This document shows, one piece after another, positions 23,640 to 34,639 of a DNA stretch of 64,000 bases. The notes below the pieces were generated by a model. The model did no database searches and was not told where the DNA came from. It saw nothing but the letters and a program-made list of their open reading frames with translations. This stretch comes from Welwitschia mirabilis (Eukaryota > Gnetophyta > Gnetopsida > Welwitschiales), in the NCBI GenBank assembly GCA_051453625.1, contig JBOZIK010000001.1, positions 77,267,871 to 77,331,870 on the forward strand. The letters are read 5' to 3'. The position numbers were made by a program, and so were the translations under genes. Positions within the stretch are counted from its first letter, which is position 1; each line of letters starts with the position of its first letter.

Positions 23640-24181
23640 CAATGTATACTAAACAAATCGAAAATGGAGAAGGGTAACATCCAGAAACGACAACCACGAA
23701 TGGCGACAGTGGCAAGTGGAAACGCAGTCGCAGTGGAGAGGGACGGCGAAGGACGTTACGTTAGGGAAGCGTAGAACGAGTGAAAGGACTAATATCTCGC
23801 AAGAAACGTGGGCAAGTGCATGAATCTGCCCTGTTTCGTTCTGTTGTCGCCATCTTTTCTCGCTTTTCCACTTTTCAAAAATCGCAGTTCGTCATGGAAA
23901 CAGCATTTATTTTTGCTGAATTCCTTTCACCACCCTCCTCCTCTGATGCGACCTCAGAAATCGCTTAAAAAGTGTTTGCGATGTTTCTAACCGGCGCTGC
24001 AACCATGCTGCAATTGATTATTCCTGTGAATTTACAAAAGGGGCCTGAATCTGCGACTTCCTGACGTCTATTTCTGTTGCTGAAAGCGCTTCCTGGTTCA
24101 ACAACCATCTTCAGCACTTTGTCTTCACTTTATTTCTCCTCAATCCGCCGATCCCCGCAGTAGGCTTGAGGACAACACCAG
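23640..24181 (+). promoter_or_regulatory. CpG-rich promoter / first (untranslated) exon candidate of the RTE1-like gene
   Basis: Base composition changes abruptly here: CpG, nearly absent elsewhere, is frequent (ACGACAACCACGAATGGCG, then many CG steps to about 24480), as in an unmethylated promoter region. The segment ends in a good donor, ACCAG|GTACTA at 24181/24182; a stronger donor CAG|GTAAGG is at 24489/24490, so the exon may be longer or alternatively spliced. Short open frames of 60-62 codons at 23780 and 23808 would be upstream ORFs, not the main product. The next same-strand host exon seen is 38618. Linking the two across 14.4 kb is inference. Confidence 0.5.
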
Positions 24182-25049
24182 GTACTAGTTGCATGCTTTC
24201 GCACGCTGGTGCCTTTTGCTTTTCTGTTTCGCGTGCCTTTTCACTGGTTGTTTGGACGTCCTTGAAAGTCACTTATTCCTGGAAGCATCGATTTAATATG
24301 TGCATTGTGTTTCTGTTTTGCTTACATTTTCTGTGAATGCTCTTCGGGTTTCTATCGGTATGTATTGTGCGTGGGCGTTTGTTAGTATTTGCCTTCGGAT
24401 TTGATGATTCAATATTTGTTTAATTTTCACAAATCTTACCGATCCCCGGTGCGTTCAAATATGCGGTTGTAGTTAACGCCTGCTTTCAGGTAAGGGGCAA
24501 AACAAAATATTCAGGCTCTTTCTGGTGCTTATTCAATATTATTCTATTTGAAGGCGCATTTCCTATCGTAAATATGCTTGATTATTTAATCCTTCGATGC
24601 TCCGCTCTAAAACCCAATCAGCCTTACTCATAGAACTAGTTTGCTATACAGAAGTACAGCTTTTTAGTGAAGATATCGATTTTTCTTGTTCCTGTATCAA
24701 TCATATTTTGACTTTGCTCTTATGCTTCTGTCTATCATGACCGTACTAAGCTATTCTGGGCATGAATTTTTTCCTCATCACTTCCTCAATCTTTCTATGC
24801 ACCTAGCAAAATGAACTTTCCGTTTAATATTTGATATCTATAATGGTAATTAAAAACAATTTTGATACATGTGAAGGCTTATTTCTATCGAGTGTGTACA
24901 TATTGAGATCAATACATGTACTAGGCGCAAGTAAATTTTCTCATGAACAAATATTGGCAGTCTGCAAAATCTTTGCAATTAATGCGGATAATACTTGCCC
25001 TAAGCATCAATCCTCATTCATCCTACACACCTTGCGGTCTCAGTTTTGA

Positions 25050-25990
25050 CATGAGATTTGAAAACCAAAATCATCAAAACTCTTTAAGACTTGGAGAAAT
25101 AAGATTATATCCTCCTAATATAACCATCCATGAAATTAAAACGTGCAGCATCACCAAGATAGGAATGCTAAATAGGACAAGCTAAACCAGCTTGTGTCAC
25201 ATTCAAAACATTACGCTTTCAGCAAGCTTATCTTTTGCCCCAAAATTCACATGCATACTTAGCAAACGGCCTGCACTTCTCTTGAATCTGGTATGCCAAG
25301 TCTTTGGTGCTATACCACTGCATCCTATTCCTGTTTTATAGAAACATGACCTTTTTGGGGAATTTGTTTGTGAAGCATACATGGTCCCTTCCTTCGTGCC
25401 ATGTTTCATAGTTATCACCCCTTTCTTAATTTTCCACGTTCCTCCACAGATTGTAATTGAGCAGTTGGTAGCATTGTGGTGGCAAAGCAATGTCAGATTT
25501 TTAGCCTTTTCAAGAACATGATGAACATTTCAAAGAATAATTGTCTGGTCATTTTGCCCCTTTAGGATAACAGATTCAGTATCACATATCTCAATGTACA
25601 ATCATCTCTGAGAAGAATGGCATTTGTTAAAAGAATGGTGTAAGTTGAGGACATCTCCTTTGAAGTACAAACACAAATACAAGTTCTGAAATCAAGAATC
25701 CATTTGTTAAGATTATTGTTCAAGAAAACATCTACGATTCTTCTGACTAAAATTGGATCTATGTCCTTCCTTCGCACTAATCCTTGTATGGACATCTCCT
25801 TTGAAGAACAAACACAAAAACAAGTTCTGAAATCAAGAACACGATTGTTAGGATTATTGTTCAAGAAAACATCCACATTTCTCCTGACTAGTATTTGATC
25901 TACGTCCTTCCTTAGCACCAATCCTTGCTTATTGCATGTTTGCTTCAATGTCCAACAATATTTGAGTATATTACCTGGCTTCTTTCAAAA
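25050..25990 (-). pseudogene. Copia protease and pre-integrase fragment with duplicated protease segment
   Basis: On the minus strand, from 25948 downwards, a 128-codon frame contains RVLDFRTCFCVCSSKEM and then WILDFRTCICVCTSKEM. Both are decayed forms of the Copia protease start (W-V-L-D-S-G-C). The duplication unit is about 140 bp (25648-25788 and 25789-25925). Downstream (25203-25490) another frame reads GGTWKIKKGVITMKHGTKEG followed by TMYAS and WHTRF, the pre-integrase domain that follows protease in Copia elements. Catalytic DSG is changed to DFR in both copies. No LTRs or reverse transcriptase are seen nearby, so this is an isolated fragment. Confidence 0.7.
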
Positions 25991-26500
25991 CCAGTGGTAA
26001 AGATTATGCACTCTTGAGTTGCTCCAACTCTTGCTATGCCCTTGAGAATACTGTGATTAAAAGCATTCGCTCTTCCAATAGTAAGGTTTCACCTATATCA
26101 CAAGTTTGTTTGATAGCAATCTCCCAACTTTTTACATCAAAGGTCATGGCCACTGTGCCATCTAGAGTTAGGGCTGTGTTACCTTTTAAAATGGGAGTAA
26201 GGTTACAATTGACTTCCAGTTATAGAAAAATCAAGAAAATATTCTCAGCTCACTTTCAATGGGATAGATAGACATGAATTCAAGTATACAATGTTTAGAA
26301 TCAATACAAGTGATATGCAATGAAGTTTCCTGCATTTTATTCTAGGAGTGCTTTGACCTATAAAGAATTAATTATCCTTAAGTAACTACTCCTGTCTATT
26401 TTACATTTCTAGGGGCAGTTCATGCACTAGACTTACATGTGAATAAGTTGTTTATGTATGGGTTGATCATTAAGGCCTTTTTATCTATCCATTCCTTACC

Positions 26501-26801
26501 AACATTTTGACAAACTCTGTTGATCTTCTACCTTTTTTCTTTTTTCTTTTTTTTTTTTTTTTACTTTCTCCTTTTTTTGGAGAATGAATTAGATTATACT
26601 TTGAGAACTGCCTTCATGCAAATTTACAACTCAATAAGAAGGGAAATATGCAACATTTTGACAAATTCTGTTGATGTTCTACCTTTTTCCCCCCATTTGT
26701 GGGGAGGGGCTGGGGAGTTTTCTGGATGGTGCTGGGGGTTAGATTATCCTTTTAGAATTATCTTAATGCAAATTGACAACTGAAAAGAAGGGAAATATGC
26801 C
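26501..26801. repeat. Two-copy 151-bp tandem duplication with poly-T and G-rich inserts
   Basis: Each unit runs from AACATTTTGACAAA.TCTGTT to GAAGGGAAATATGC (26501-26651 and 26652-26801). The middle differs: copy 1 has a T-rich run near 26530-26570, copy 2 has TTCCCCCCATTTGTGGGG and a G-rich stretch. The frame at 26520-26783 is a product of this low-complexity DNA. Confidence 0.85.
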
Positions 26802-27192
26802 CTAGCTGCCAAAACAAGTGGTAGCATTTTGAAAGTAAAAACCATGTTGTTGATTGTAGCACAAACAGCACTCATGTCCTTTTTCCATAAGGACTGGAAG
26901 GGAAGTTCAAAGGCTCATACATTCAATTTGAAAAGAAGCTATAAGACTATTGGAGAAAACATCAATGACTAAGACTTCTTCTGTTAAGCACATGAAAGTG
27001 ACAAAATCCATGAAACATTTCAATCAAAGCAATTACAAGGAAACTATAAGAAGCACCATCATTTCTATAACCCCAAATGATGAAACCATTGAAAAGCTAG
27101 GGTTTTAAGGGCAAGATCAATGGATCATTTGATGTGAATCTTGGAAGCAGTAAAGATCAAAACACGAGCTTGCAAAATTAGACACTTAATAC

Positions 27193-27513
27193 TGTTAGGA
27201 AACAATGAATAAAAATAGCAAAGAAAACTACTAGCAGATTTAATGCGGTTTAGAACTCTAAACAATGCAAAACTCTTTATTAGAACAGCTAAAAGCCTCT
27301 TACATATCTTCCCCAATCCATGCTTCCCATTTATAAACTCATTTTAGGATTATTTAAAAAACAACAACAAAAAAAGGCCTTAACATTGACTCAACTTCCA
27401 ACCCACATAAGTTACAAAGAAATAGCTTTTACACCTTTATGAGGCTAAAGACCCTTTAAGCTAATTAAAAGGAATATAATAAAGAGGGGAGATTTGGCTT
27501 CTCTTCTCTAACA
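27193..27513 (-). repeat. LTR (3' LTR of the minus-strand gag element)
   Basis: It starts TGTTAGGAAACA and ends TAACA on the plus strand. It matches 28998-29255 through shared blocks such as CATCTTCCCC and CCATGCTTCCC. Relative to its partner it carries about 60 extra bases (about 27360-27420). A TATA-like stretch is present on the minus strand near 27330. Confidence 0.75.
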
Positions 27514-27526
27514 TTCTCCCACTTAA
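27514..27526 (-). other. Polypurine tract of the gag element
   Basis: The plus strand reads TTCTCCCACTTAA directly after the LTR end, that is, a purine-rich AAGTGGGAGAA on the element strand. This primes plus-strand DNA synthesis. Confidence 0.65.
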
Positions 27527-27789
27527 AGGCAAATCTGATCGGTCTTCAGGAGCATCAACAAGTAACAGAATGATGAATAGCAACATCACCATCCAACACA
27601 ACCTATTCATTGCTAACAACAGCAAACAAAAACAAGCAAATGTGCAAAAGAACCAATGGGATTGTGTACCACCATTTGAGGAACATCCCTTCATGAAAAC
27701 ATCCAACTAGGACGAGGCCTTCTCAAGCCAAACAGACAGAAGATAGTACCAAACCAGAACTAAAGAAAAGCCTTCAAGAATTCCCCCAC

Positions 27790-28826
27790 ATATAGTCTTG
27801 AACCAGTCAGCAACAACAAGACACACATGAGGTAGAATAAACACTAGCAAATGCACAAAGAACTCCCACTGGTTGCACATTGTGATCGTGGAAGAAAAAG
27901 ATCATATGTAGCCCATCAACATCCAAGCACAATGTCTTCCTCCATAGGAACCAAATCAACCGATCTTGAAGTTCTAGGTTTAGTCTTATTACAAGTGGCA
28001 ACATCTTTCTTAAGCTCTGGGTAGGTCTTTTTCACATGTCCAAGTTCCTTGCAACGTCAACGTCTCAAAGGTTTATTTTTGGCCTGCTTCCTCCCCTGAC
28101 AACCAAAGCCTCATTTGGAGATGAACCATCACTACTGGCTGAATGATGAAACTCTTCAACTAAAATAGCACCGACCATCTCTTCAAAGTTTAGCGTAACC
28201 AGAGTATTGCTACTTAGTGCCACCACAAGACTATTCCATGATTTAGGCAACGAAGTTAAAAAAGTCGTCGTGTGCTCTTCACTAGAGATTTCACTGCTAT
28301 TGCAATCATTTGTGAAATGACAAAGTTGAACAATTGCAGATAATGGATCATGCTTTCATTTGCTTCAAGTTTCATATGATGCAAATTTCGATGGAGAAAA
28401 AACTCGATTTGTAATGGTTCTCACTTAGTAGAGATTCTCTAGCTTCTTCCATGAGTCATGTGCAGTCTTTTCATCTTACACACATACAAGAATTGAATCA
28501 TCCAGATAGCGTTGGAAAACAGCTAAAGCTTTGTGGCCTAATTTGGCACCTTTTTTTGAAGACATAGAACTTGGTTTATGAGAGGATCTATAGATGGGTA
28601 GCACCAGATCCTACTCATACCAAAGGCCTTCTATTTTCAACTTCCAAAGCTCATAATCTCTGCCATCAAATCTGTTCACTAGAACAATGTTCTTTGCTAT
28701 GTTACATGCAACTTTAGTCCACCACGAATCATGAGTTTGCAAATTGGAAAAGAAAAGAAAGAAAGAAAGAAAGAAAAACAAAAAGAAGGAGGAAAAATCT
28801 GCCTCAAAATGAGCCACCAAAAACAA
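27790..28826 (-). pseudogene. Copia gag (UBN2-type) pseudogene
   Basis: On the minus strand the frame starts with a low-complexity Phe/Ser stretch encoded by a GAAA repeat, then IVLVNRFDGRDYELWKLKIE, the usual start of Copia gag. It continues through SLPKSWNSLVVALSS and LNFEEMVGAILVEE (28100-28245), the C-terminal UBN2 motifs. A zinc knuckle remnant follows (RCKELGHVKKTYPELKK, plus about 28005-28055) with its first Cys lost. Stops and at least two frame changes interrupt it. Gag without pol suggests the element relied on a partner's enzymes. Confidence 0.75.
28741..28795. repeat. GAAA-type microsatellite
   Basis: Imperfect GAAA/GAAAG run, read as Phe/Leu/Ser on the minus strand. Confidence 0.85.
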
Positions 28827-28981
28827 TATGTCAAAACCTAGTCACGCCACTCACTTGCTTTGCTCATTCTACTCTATTGTCTTCGTCCACTTCACTCTAC
28901 TTGTTGATGCTTGGGACTATCAACAAGCGCTTTCTAGAAAACTCTCGCCCAACAACCTTGTGCCCTTGAATCCACAACCAA

Positions 28982-28996
28982 GAGCTCTGATACTAC
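28982..28996 (-). other. Primer-binding site, initiator tRNA-Met type
   Basis: The plus strand GAGCTCTGATACTAC is the reverse complement of a site close to TGGTATCAGAGC, the standard iMet primer site of plant Copia elements, with one change. It lies 1-2 bp inside the right LTR. Confidence 0.75.
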
Positions 28997-28997
28997 T

Positions 28998-29255
28998 TGT
29001 TAAGAAACAGCAAGCGAAAATAGCAAAGGAAACTGCACACAAGTTTACCAAGGTTCAAAGCCTCAAACAATGTAAAACTTTTTATTACAAGAGCCAAAAG
29101 CCTGTCATACATCTTCCCCGACCCATGCTTCCCTTTTATAGACTCATTTTAGGGTGCATTAAAAAAGCTTTACAACTTTATAAGCGTAAAGGCCCTTTAA
29201 CCCAATTAAAAGGAAAATAATAAAAACGGGAAGTTCTGGCTTTACTTTTCTAACA
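28998..29255 (-). repeat. LTR (5' LTR of the minus-strand gag element)
   Basis: It starts TGTTAAGAAACAG and ends CTAACA on the plus strand. It carries a minus-strand TATA box (CTATAAAAGGG, plus about 29132-29142). The long plus-strand open frame 28828-29220 runs through this LTR and is not a gene. Confidence 0.75.
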
Positions 29256-30362
29256 AAAACTACTGCCTATTTTTAGATGGATCATATCACAATTCAGTGT
29301 TGAGAAATGGTAATTATGTAAGATTCCATACAGTGACACAGCATCATATTAATAAAAACTTAAGCAAAGGCTCCAGAAAACCATCTACTAAGCAAATAAA
29401 CTAAAGTCGATCGAATATTTGTCATTGCTTTATGATAATCGTAAATGCATTAAAGATAGCTAATGAAGGGATTACTAAATGTCAAATTTAATTAGTAAAA
29501 GATGCAAACATACATCAAATGGCATAAGGAGTACATGAAAATGGACTTAGGCTTCAACAAGTAAAATGTCTCATGAAGTTGTCACTCCAAAGCCCATGTG
29601 GAGAAAAGGAATCCAGAAAGACATGATGGGACAAGCTTGCCATCACTTCCATGAAGTGCAATTAGGATTTTGAGGGCAAGAAAGGGGATTACTTTTCAAA
29701 TGGGTGTAATTTTCTTTCAAGTCATGAATTAGGGGAAAAACCTATTATAGCCCTTGTAGCGTAGCCTGATTATATTATTAGGGTTAGGGATATAACATAT
29801 TTTAAGAGATAAGTAATTCCTTTCACAACATGTTTAGAGAAATTGTATATAATTAATGGGGCCATAATGATAATCATTAGGAGAAATATCTCCTTAAGTG
29901 TAGGTTCTTGACTTTTGACATGAACTTTGATATTCAATGCACGATTGATTTTTGACTGTTTTGATTGAACTTCGTCGGCTAGTCTTAGAACATGTGGTGA
30001 GATCCCTAGCAAAGGTTTGCCAAAAGATTGAACAATTTAGCTCAAGTAATATGACAATGTCAGTCAAAAGGGTGATGACACTAGTCTTATTAGGGTTGAC
30101 ACCTTTAGCCAACTTTGATTTGAGTAGTATTCTCCCACAAAACTCAAACTTATGTGGGCCAGTTCAAAATTTTATTCCAAAAATCAGCCTTACTATTATG
30201 CTAGACTATTCAAGACCATGTTGTTAATGATGAGAAGTGGTTCTTATAGTGTAGTGTAATAATTTGAGCATTGCAAATGCTAACTTTTGATATACACAAA
30301 AATATTGTAGTTTACTGATATATCCTTGAAAACTTCTAATAAAGAGGGTCCATTGTTTATGT
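29256..30362. other. No gene recognised
   Basis: Overlapping frames of 70-90 codons occur on both strands at 29770-30227 but show no recognisable domain. The base composition is a little richer than in the flanking repeats, so decayed element DNA is likely. Confidence 0.4.
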
Positions 30363-31390
30363 GTGTTAGAACCAGTGTGTCGAATGAGAGAAATCATAAC
30401 GAATGCTCATAAGTCAGAGGTTGGCACTTCTCTAAGCCAATTCAAAGGGTCTCTTGATCTAATGGCAAATCAACATTTTGATAGAGCTCTAGGTAGGAGG
30501 CTCAGTGGAGAATTAGACAAAGGTTCCAACAAAGGCTTTGGTATCAAGTTCAATAGAAATTTCAATAGAGGAACCAAACATGGAGAGCAAGGATGATGGG
30601 ATGCGAAGTTTCCTTTCCAAGATAGGGGAATTTTTTTTCCTTGATTGCATTTTGGAGGTTTTGATACAAGGCCTAGAAGCATGATTTTTTGAGGAGGAGA
30701 AGAGGACAATGACTTTTTTGATGGAGACAATCATACAAATGATTGGATTGCATCATATATTGGGGACAATCTTCTTGTTTTCTAGGACAATGCTACATGA
30801 TGGATTCAGGAGAGGTAATCCTTAAAAATGCAAATTCAAACAAACTTGGATGGAGAAGTTAGCTCATCCATGAATACCTAAATGGTTGCATAAAGAAGCT
30901 TTCATATAAGAAGTAAATTTGGATATTATTAGATGTTATTGGAATTCTTTACATAGGGCATTTGTTGGTTATTGTGGGATGGGATCCAGTGAGAAGAAGG
31001 CCAATCACTTAGGAATTGGGATTTGAAAATTCAAGTTTCACAACAGTTTGATATGATCTGAATTTTCATTTGCTCCAGCACTACTAAACTACAATGGATT
31101 CTTTTGCAAATTTAAAGTGCAAATTTGATATCAATTTTGGAGCTTTCGTTCTGAAGGCCAGGTTGTCTTGTAGCAATTTTTTGTTTGAGTCATGGAAGCA
31201 ATGGATTAGGGTTTATGGTTTAGATTTGGATCCATGGTTTGACAACTTTTCGAAAAGTATTGGTAACATATTAAACTTTTTCTTGTGGGCTGATGACTTC
31301 ACTAGCTCTTTAAGGAAAATTAAGTTTGCAATGATTTCTATTTTAGACAATGATCAGAAGCCACTCTCAACTAATCTTAATATATGAATT
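30363..31390 (+). pseudogene. Possible LINE ORF1-like (DUF4283-type) relic
   Basis: A frame at 31094-31387 reads SWKQWIRVYGLDLDPWFDNF followed by SKSIGNILNFFLWADDF and KIKFAMISILD. The spacing resembles the DUF4283 domain of plant retroelement proteins (a W-[IV]-R-[LV]-x-x-L-P-type motif, then x-x-I-G-x-x-L-G). Upstream a 77-codon frame (30363-30596) is Gly/Arg/Asn-rich and could be part of the same protein. No reverse transcriptase is found downstream on this strand. The similarity is by eye and weak. Confidence 0.35.
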
Positions 31391-32767
31391 AGTGGGGAGG
31401 TGTGAACCTTGAAAATCTTTTCTGAGAATTGGCTCCTTAATCCTAATGAAAGGCATTGAGGGTTGAGGAATTCTTTTGATTAAAAAAGCAGCAATTTCTT
31501 CTCCTTCAAGATCGTGATCCCCTATTAAGGAGGGCAGGGGAAAAGTGATTGCTTTGCCAGAAGACTAGTCTTTTGGGAAAGAGGTGGTCAACCAAAATCA
31601 GATATCAGACTCTTTGGATGAATTGATGACTTTGTTGAAAGGCGTTGTGTGTAGTGGAGAGCTTCAGTAACAAAAAAAGTTCCCTTGGAAGACCAAATGC
31701 TTTTGGAATGGCATGCAAATGACATTGATAGGGTTAGCATTGATAATGAAAACCCTTTTTTGGGAAGCCATAGGTAGGAGAATGTAAGGAGATGAGTGTG
31801 AAGACATTACAAAATGAACTGGGAGATTGAAAAAAAGAATTTGAAGATGAGTATTTATTACGATTGAAAGAGATGGTAAAAGGAACTTATTTCTATATTG
31901 ATTTCTTTAGTTACAACTGCTAATTTTGGATAAAAGATTCTAGAAAGCAGACCCATGACAACTTATGTAGAGAGAAAAACTTCATTGAGCTACAGAAACA
32001 ACTTGACGTTAGGAACTTGCATGTCCATCCAATAAAGTTTTTTGTGAAGATAAACCCTATGGCCTGCATTCACAGCTTGGAAATATGTGTTTTTCTTCCT
32101 CGATAACTGACTTTTGACTCTTCTTGGTACTTAATTAACATTAAATTTGTGATGCATCTCCAAAGTAAACACCTACCTTGTTGAACTAGCCAAACACAAC
32201 ATTAGTGCATATTTTGCATTGTACCATCATGGGGGAAGAACAGGTTTCTTGGGGAGCCTCATCTGTCTTAGTTGACATTTTTTGACGCTGCCATGACACT
32301 GCTAAATCCTTGCTTCATTTACATGGTAAAATCCACAAAGATCTGGAAGAACGCAGTGCCTTCTTATCAGTACGTGAATCAACGTTTCCCACAATGAATG
32401 TGCAAGGACTTAAGCCTTTAAATATGATTGATGTTATAATCCAAACCAAGCTTGAAACATGAAATCTGACCTTCCATTTACACATAGCCTCATTCTATAT
32501 TTCAGCTTTTTAAGTTTGCATCACAACATATAAATGGACTACGAAGGGCTAACTTTTCTTTCCAACATTGCTACATACTAATAACCTGATATAATGTTAG
32601 AATTCCAATACAAGATTTAGCTGCACCCCCTACCAAAAACAACATTCATCAACATTCATTATGAGCTTTTTTGGGGAATGATACATATAACCCCTAAAAC
32701 TATGTGAATGATACATATACATTCATTAGGGAGCTTTGTATGGTTGTCATATTTCCTCCCCACAGAC

Positions 32768-32768
32768 G

Positions 32769-32832
<64 letters not shown>

Positions 32833-32859
32833 TCTATATATATATATAGAGACATAAAA
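32768..32859. repeat. (GA)n microsatellite followed by (TA)n, ending at an assembly gap
   Basis: About 60 bp of almost perfect GA repeat followed by ATCTATATATATATATAG. The following N run suggests assembly failed at the simple repeat. The open frame through it is an artefact. Confidence 0.95.
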
Positions 32860-33004
32860 NNNNNNNNNNNNNNNNNNNNNNNNNNNNNNNNNNNNNNNNN
32901 NNNNNNNNNNNNNNNNNNNNNNNNNNNNNNNNNNNNNNNNNNNNNNNNNNNNNNNNNNNNNNNNNNNNNNNNNNNNNNNNNNNNNNNNNNNNNNNNNNNN
33001 NNNN
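32860..33004. other. Assembly gap (145 N)
   Basis: N run directly after the GA/TA microsatellite. Confidence 0.99.
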
Positions 33005-33280
33005 AGGCCCCCTTAATATTACAATATTAAAATACAGGTCCCCTCAATGTGTCAGTTGGCTTTTTTGTTTTACCCATGCATTGGAGGCTTATTAGGTGCG
33101 AACTTCAATAACTTGTGTACAAGCTATAGGCAAGACTTGGACATTTCATGACTAGCTCCTAGGCTGTGGGGGCCACTCTTGGGTTTCAACTGGCCAAGTA
33201 AAGCAATGACCTTGGTGAGTTCAATATTGTTTCTCATGAAGCTCATCAAAAAATGACATTAAAATATAACAAGGATTATA

Positions 33281-33531
33281 AAGTATTACTATTTTGACAG
33301 GTCAAGTTTTGCATCTAGCAATCATTATTGAGTTCAGATTATGTCATTGCAAACACTNNNNNNNNNNNNNNNNNNNNNNNNNNNNNNNNNNNNNNNNNNN
33401 NNNNNNNNNNNNNNNNNNNNNNNNNNNNNNNNNNNNNNNNNNNNNNNNNNNNNNNNNATTACTATTGTGACAGGTCAAGTTTTGCATCTAGCAATCATTA
33501 TTGAGTTCAGATTATGTCATTGCAAACACTT
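33281..33531. repeat. About 73-bp direct repeat flanking a 100-N gap
   Basis: The block beginning ATTACTATT.TGACAGGTCA and ending ATGTCATTGCAAACACT stands on both sides of the N run 33358-33457 (exactly 100 N). The copies are essentially identical apart from the TTTTG/TTGTG position. This is most simply an unmerged overlap of two contig ends. Confidence 0.9.
33358..33457. other. Assembly gap (100 N, nominal size)
   Basis: Exactly 100 N, a common placeholder for unknown gap length. Confidence 0.99.
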
Positions 33532-33673
33532 TTATGTAAAAGACTGACCTTTTAAGTGTTGGCCATGTTTGGAGGTTTCATTAATTCCTTATGATTTAGG
33601 ACTAATTCAGGTTTCTACATGAAAACATTCTGTGTGGATCTTCCATACATGGCATACATGGCATATATTATAT

Positions 33674-33678
<5 letters not shown>

Positions 33679-33725
<47 letters not shown>

Positions 33726-33762
33726 AGAGAGAGAGGGAGGGAGAGATGTCATATATTATATA

Positions 33763-33795
<33 letters not shown>

Positions 33796-33810
33796 GAGAG
33801 AGAGAGATAA
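33679..33810. repeat. Two (GA)n microsatellites separated by a duplicated flank
   Basis: GA runs at about 33679-33747 and 33764-33808. Each is preceded by a CATATATTATATAA.AGAG phrase, so the microsatellite and its left flank were duplicated together. Confidence 0.92.
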
Positions 33811-34290
33811 CAACAACAACAAAAATAACATTCATATCACAAAATCAGTATGATAAAGCTTGTTAGATTAATTTCGACATTTAAGTAGATTATTAAAAAT
33901 CAACACAACTTAATATGGCTTGGTCTCTTTTTAGGCTACAACCAGAACACAAAGCTCTTTACTTTCTCAAAAGATGGAGGAATCAGTCACACTCAAAGTT
34001 ATGATTCATGTAGTGGATGAAAGAAACTCACACACCCATTATGAACCCTCAATTGGGTGTTTTTCCTCCATCATGCATGAATTAACATGCTTCATGTGTG
34101 AAACATTACTCAAAATTAACACTTCATTTGCACAGGCAAGTTCGATCATGCACTACTGGTCACTCCCAATTTTGTCAAATGCTTAACTAGGATTCAGACT
34201 TGTGAATGCAACTTAAAATATACTCGAACTCCAATTCCTCAAGGATCTCATTCCATAAGTGTTACTTTTCCTTTTAACTTTACATTACAT

Positions 34291-34425
34291 ATTGAGAAAA
34301 CTATAAAGCAACATTAAGAAGTCATTTTCAAAATATAACACAAGGTTCTATATTGTATATTGACAAGACTATAAAGCAACATTAAGAAGTCATTTGTAAA
34401 ATGTAACACAAGGTTTAAAAAGTCA
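34291..34425. repeat. Two-copy 68-bp tandem duplication
   Basis: The unit ATTGASAARACTATAAAGCA...CACAAGGTT occurs at 34291-34358 and 34359-34425 with a few differences. Confidence 0.9.
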
Positions 34426-34639
34426 AGCAGGAAAAAAATATTTTATTCTTGTTCGCCTTTTGCTATAAAGCAGTGCAACTCCAATGTATGGGAACTGAGG
34501 AGGAAATGCTATGCAGATGTATGTCAAATTGATGAAGTAACACCTTGGATAATTTGATGAACATTGATAAATTTGCAACAAACTGATAATGGTAAGGTGG
34601 TAGCCCTATCAACTGGAAATTCGAATTCTAGGGTAAATT

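Larger units (their letters stand above)
27193..29255 (-). mobile_element. Small minus-strand Copia-type LTR element carrying gag only (TR-GAG-like)
   Basis: The element is 2.06 kb: LTRs of 321 and 258 bp, primer site at the right, polypurine tract at the left, and 1.5 kb of internal DNA with Copia gag. No protease, integrase or reverse transcriptase is present. Flanking 5-mers AATAC (27188-27192) and AAAAC (29256-29260) match at four of five positions and may be a decayed target duplication. The structure fits non-autonomous LTR elements with gag. It lies in the putative intron, opposite to the gene. Confidence 0.75.

Noticed and set aside
25704-25898. Plus-strand frame with repeated LLFKKTSTILLTKI-type segments
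   Set aside because: Antisense of the duplicated Copia protease fragment; the repeat simply mirrors the DNA duplication.
28828-29220. 130-codon open frame on the plus strand
   Set aside because: It overlaps the primer site and right LTR of the minus-strand gag element; no domain and no coding signature.
32704-33030. Arg/Glu repeat open frame
   Set aside because: Translation of a GA microsatellite extended through an N gap.
33607-33831. Leu/Ser-rich minus-strand frame
   Set aside because: Translation of GA microsatellites.
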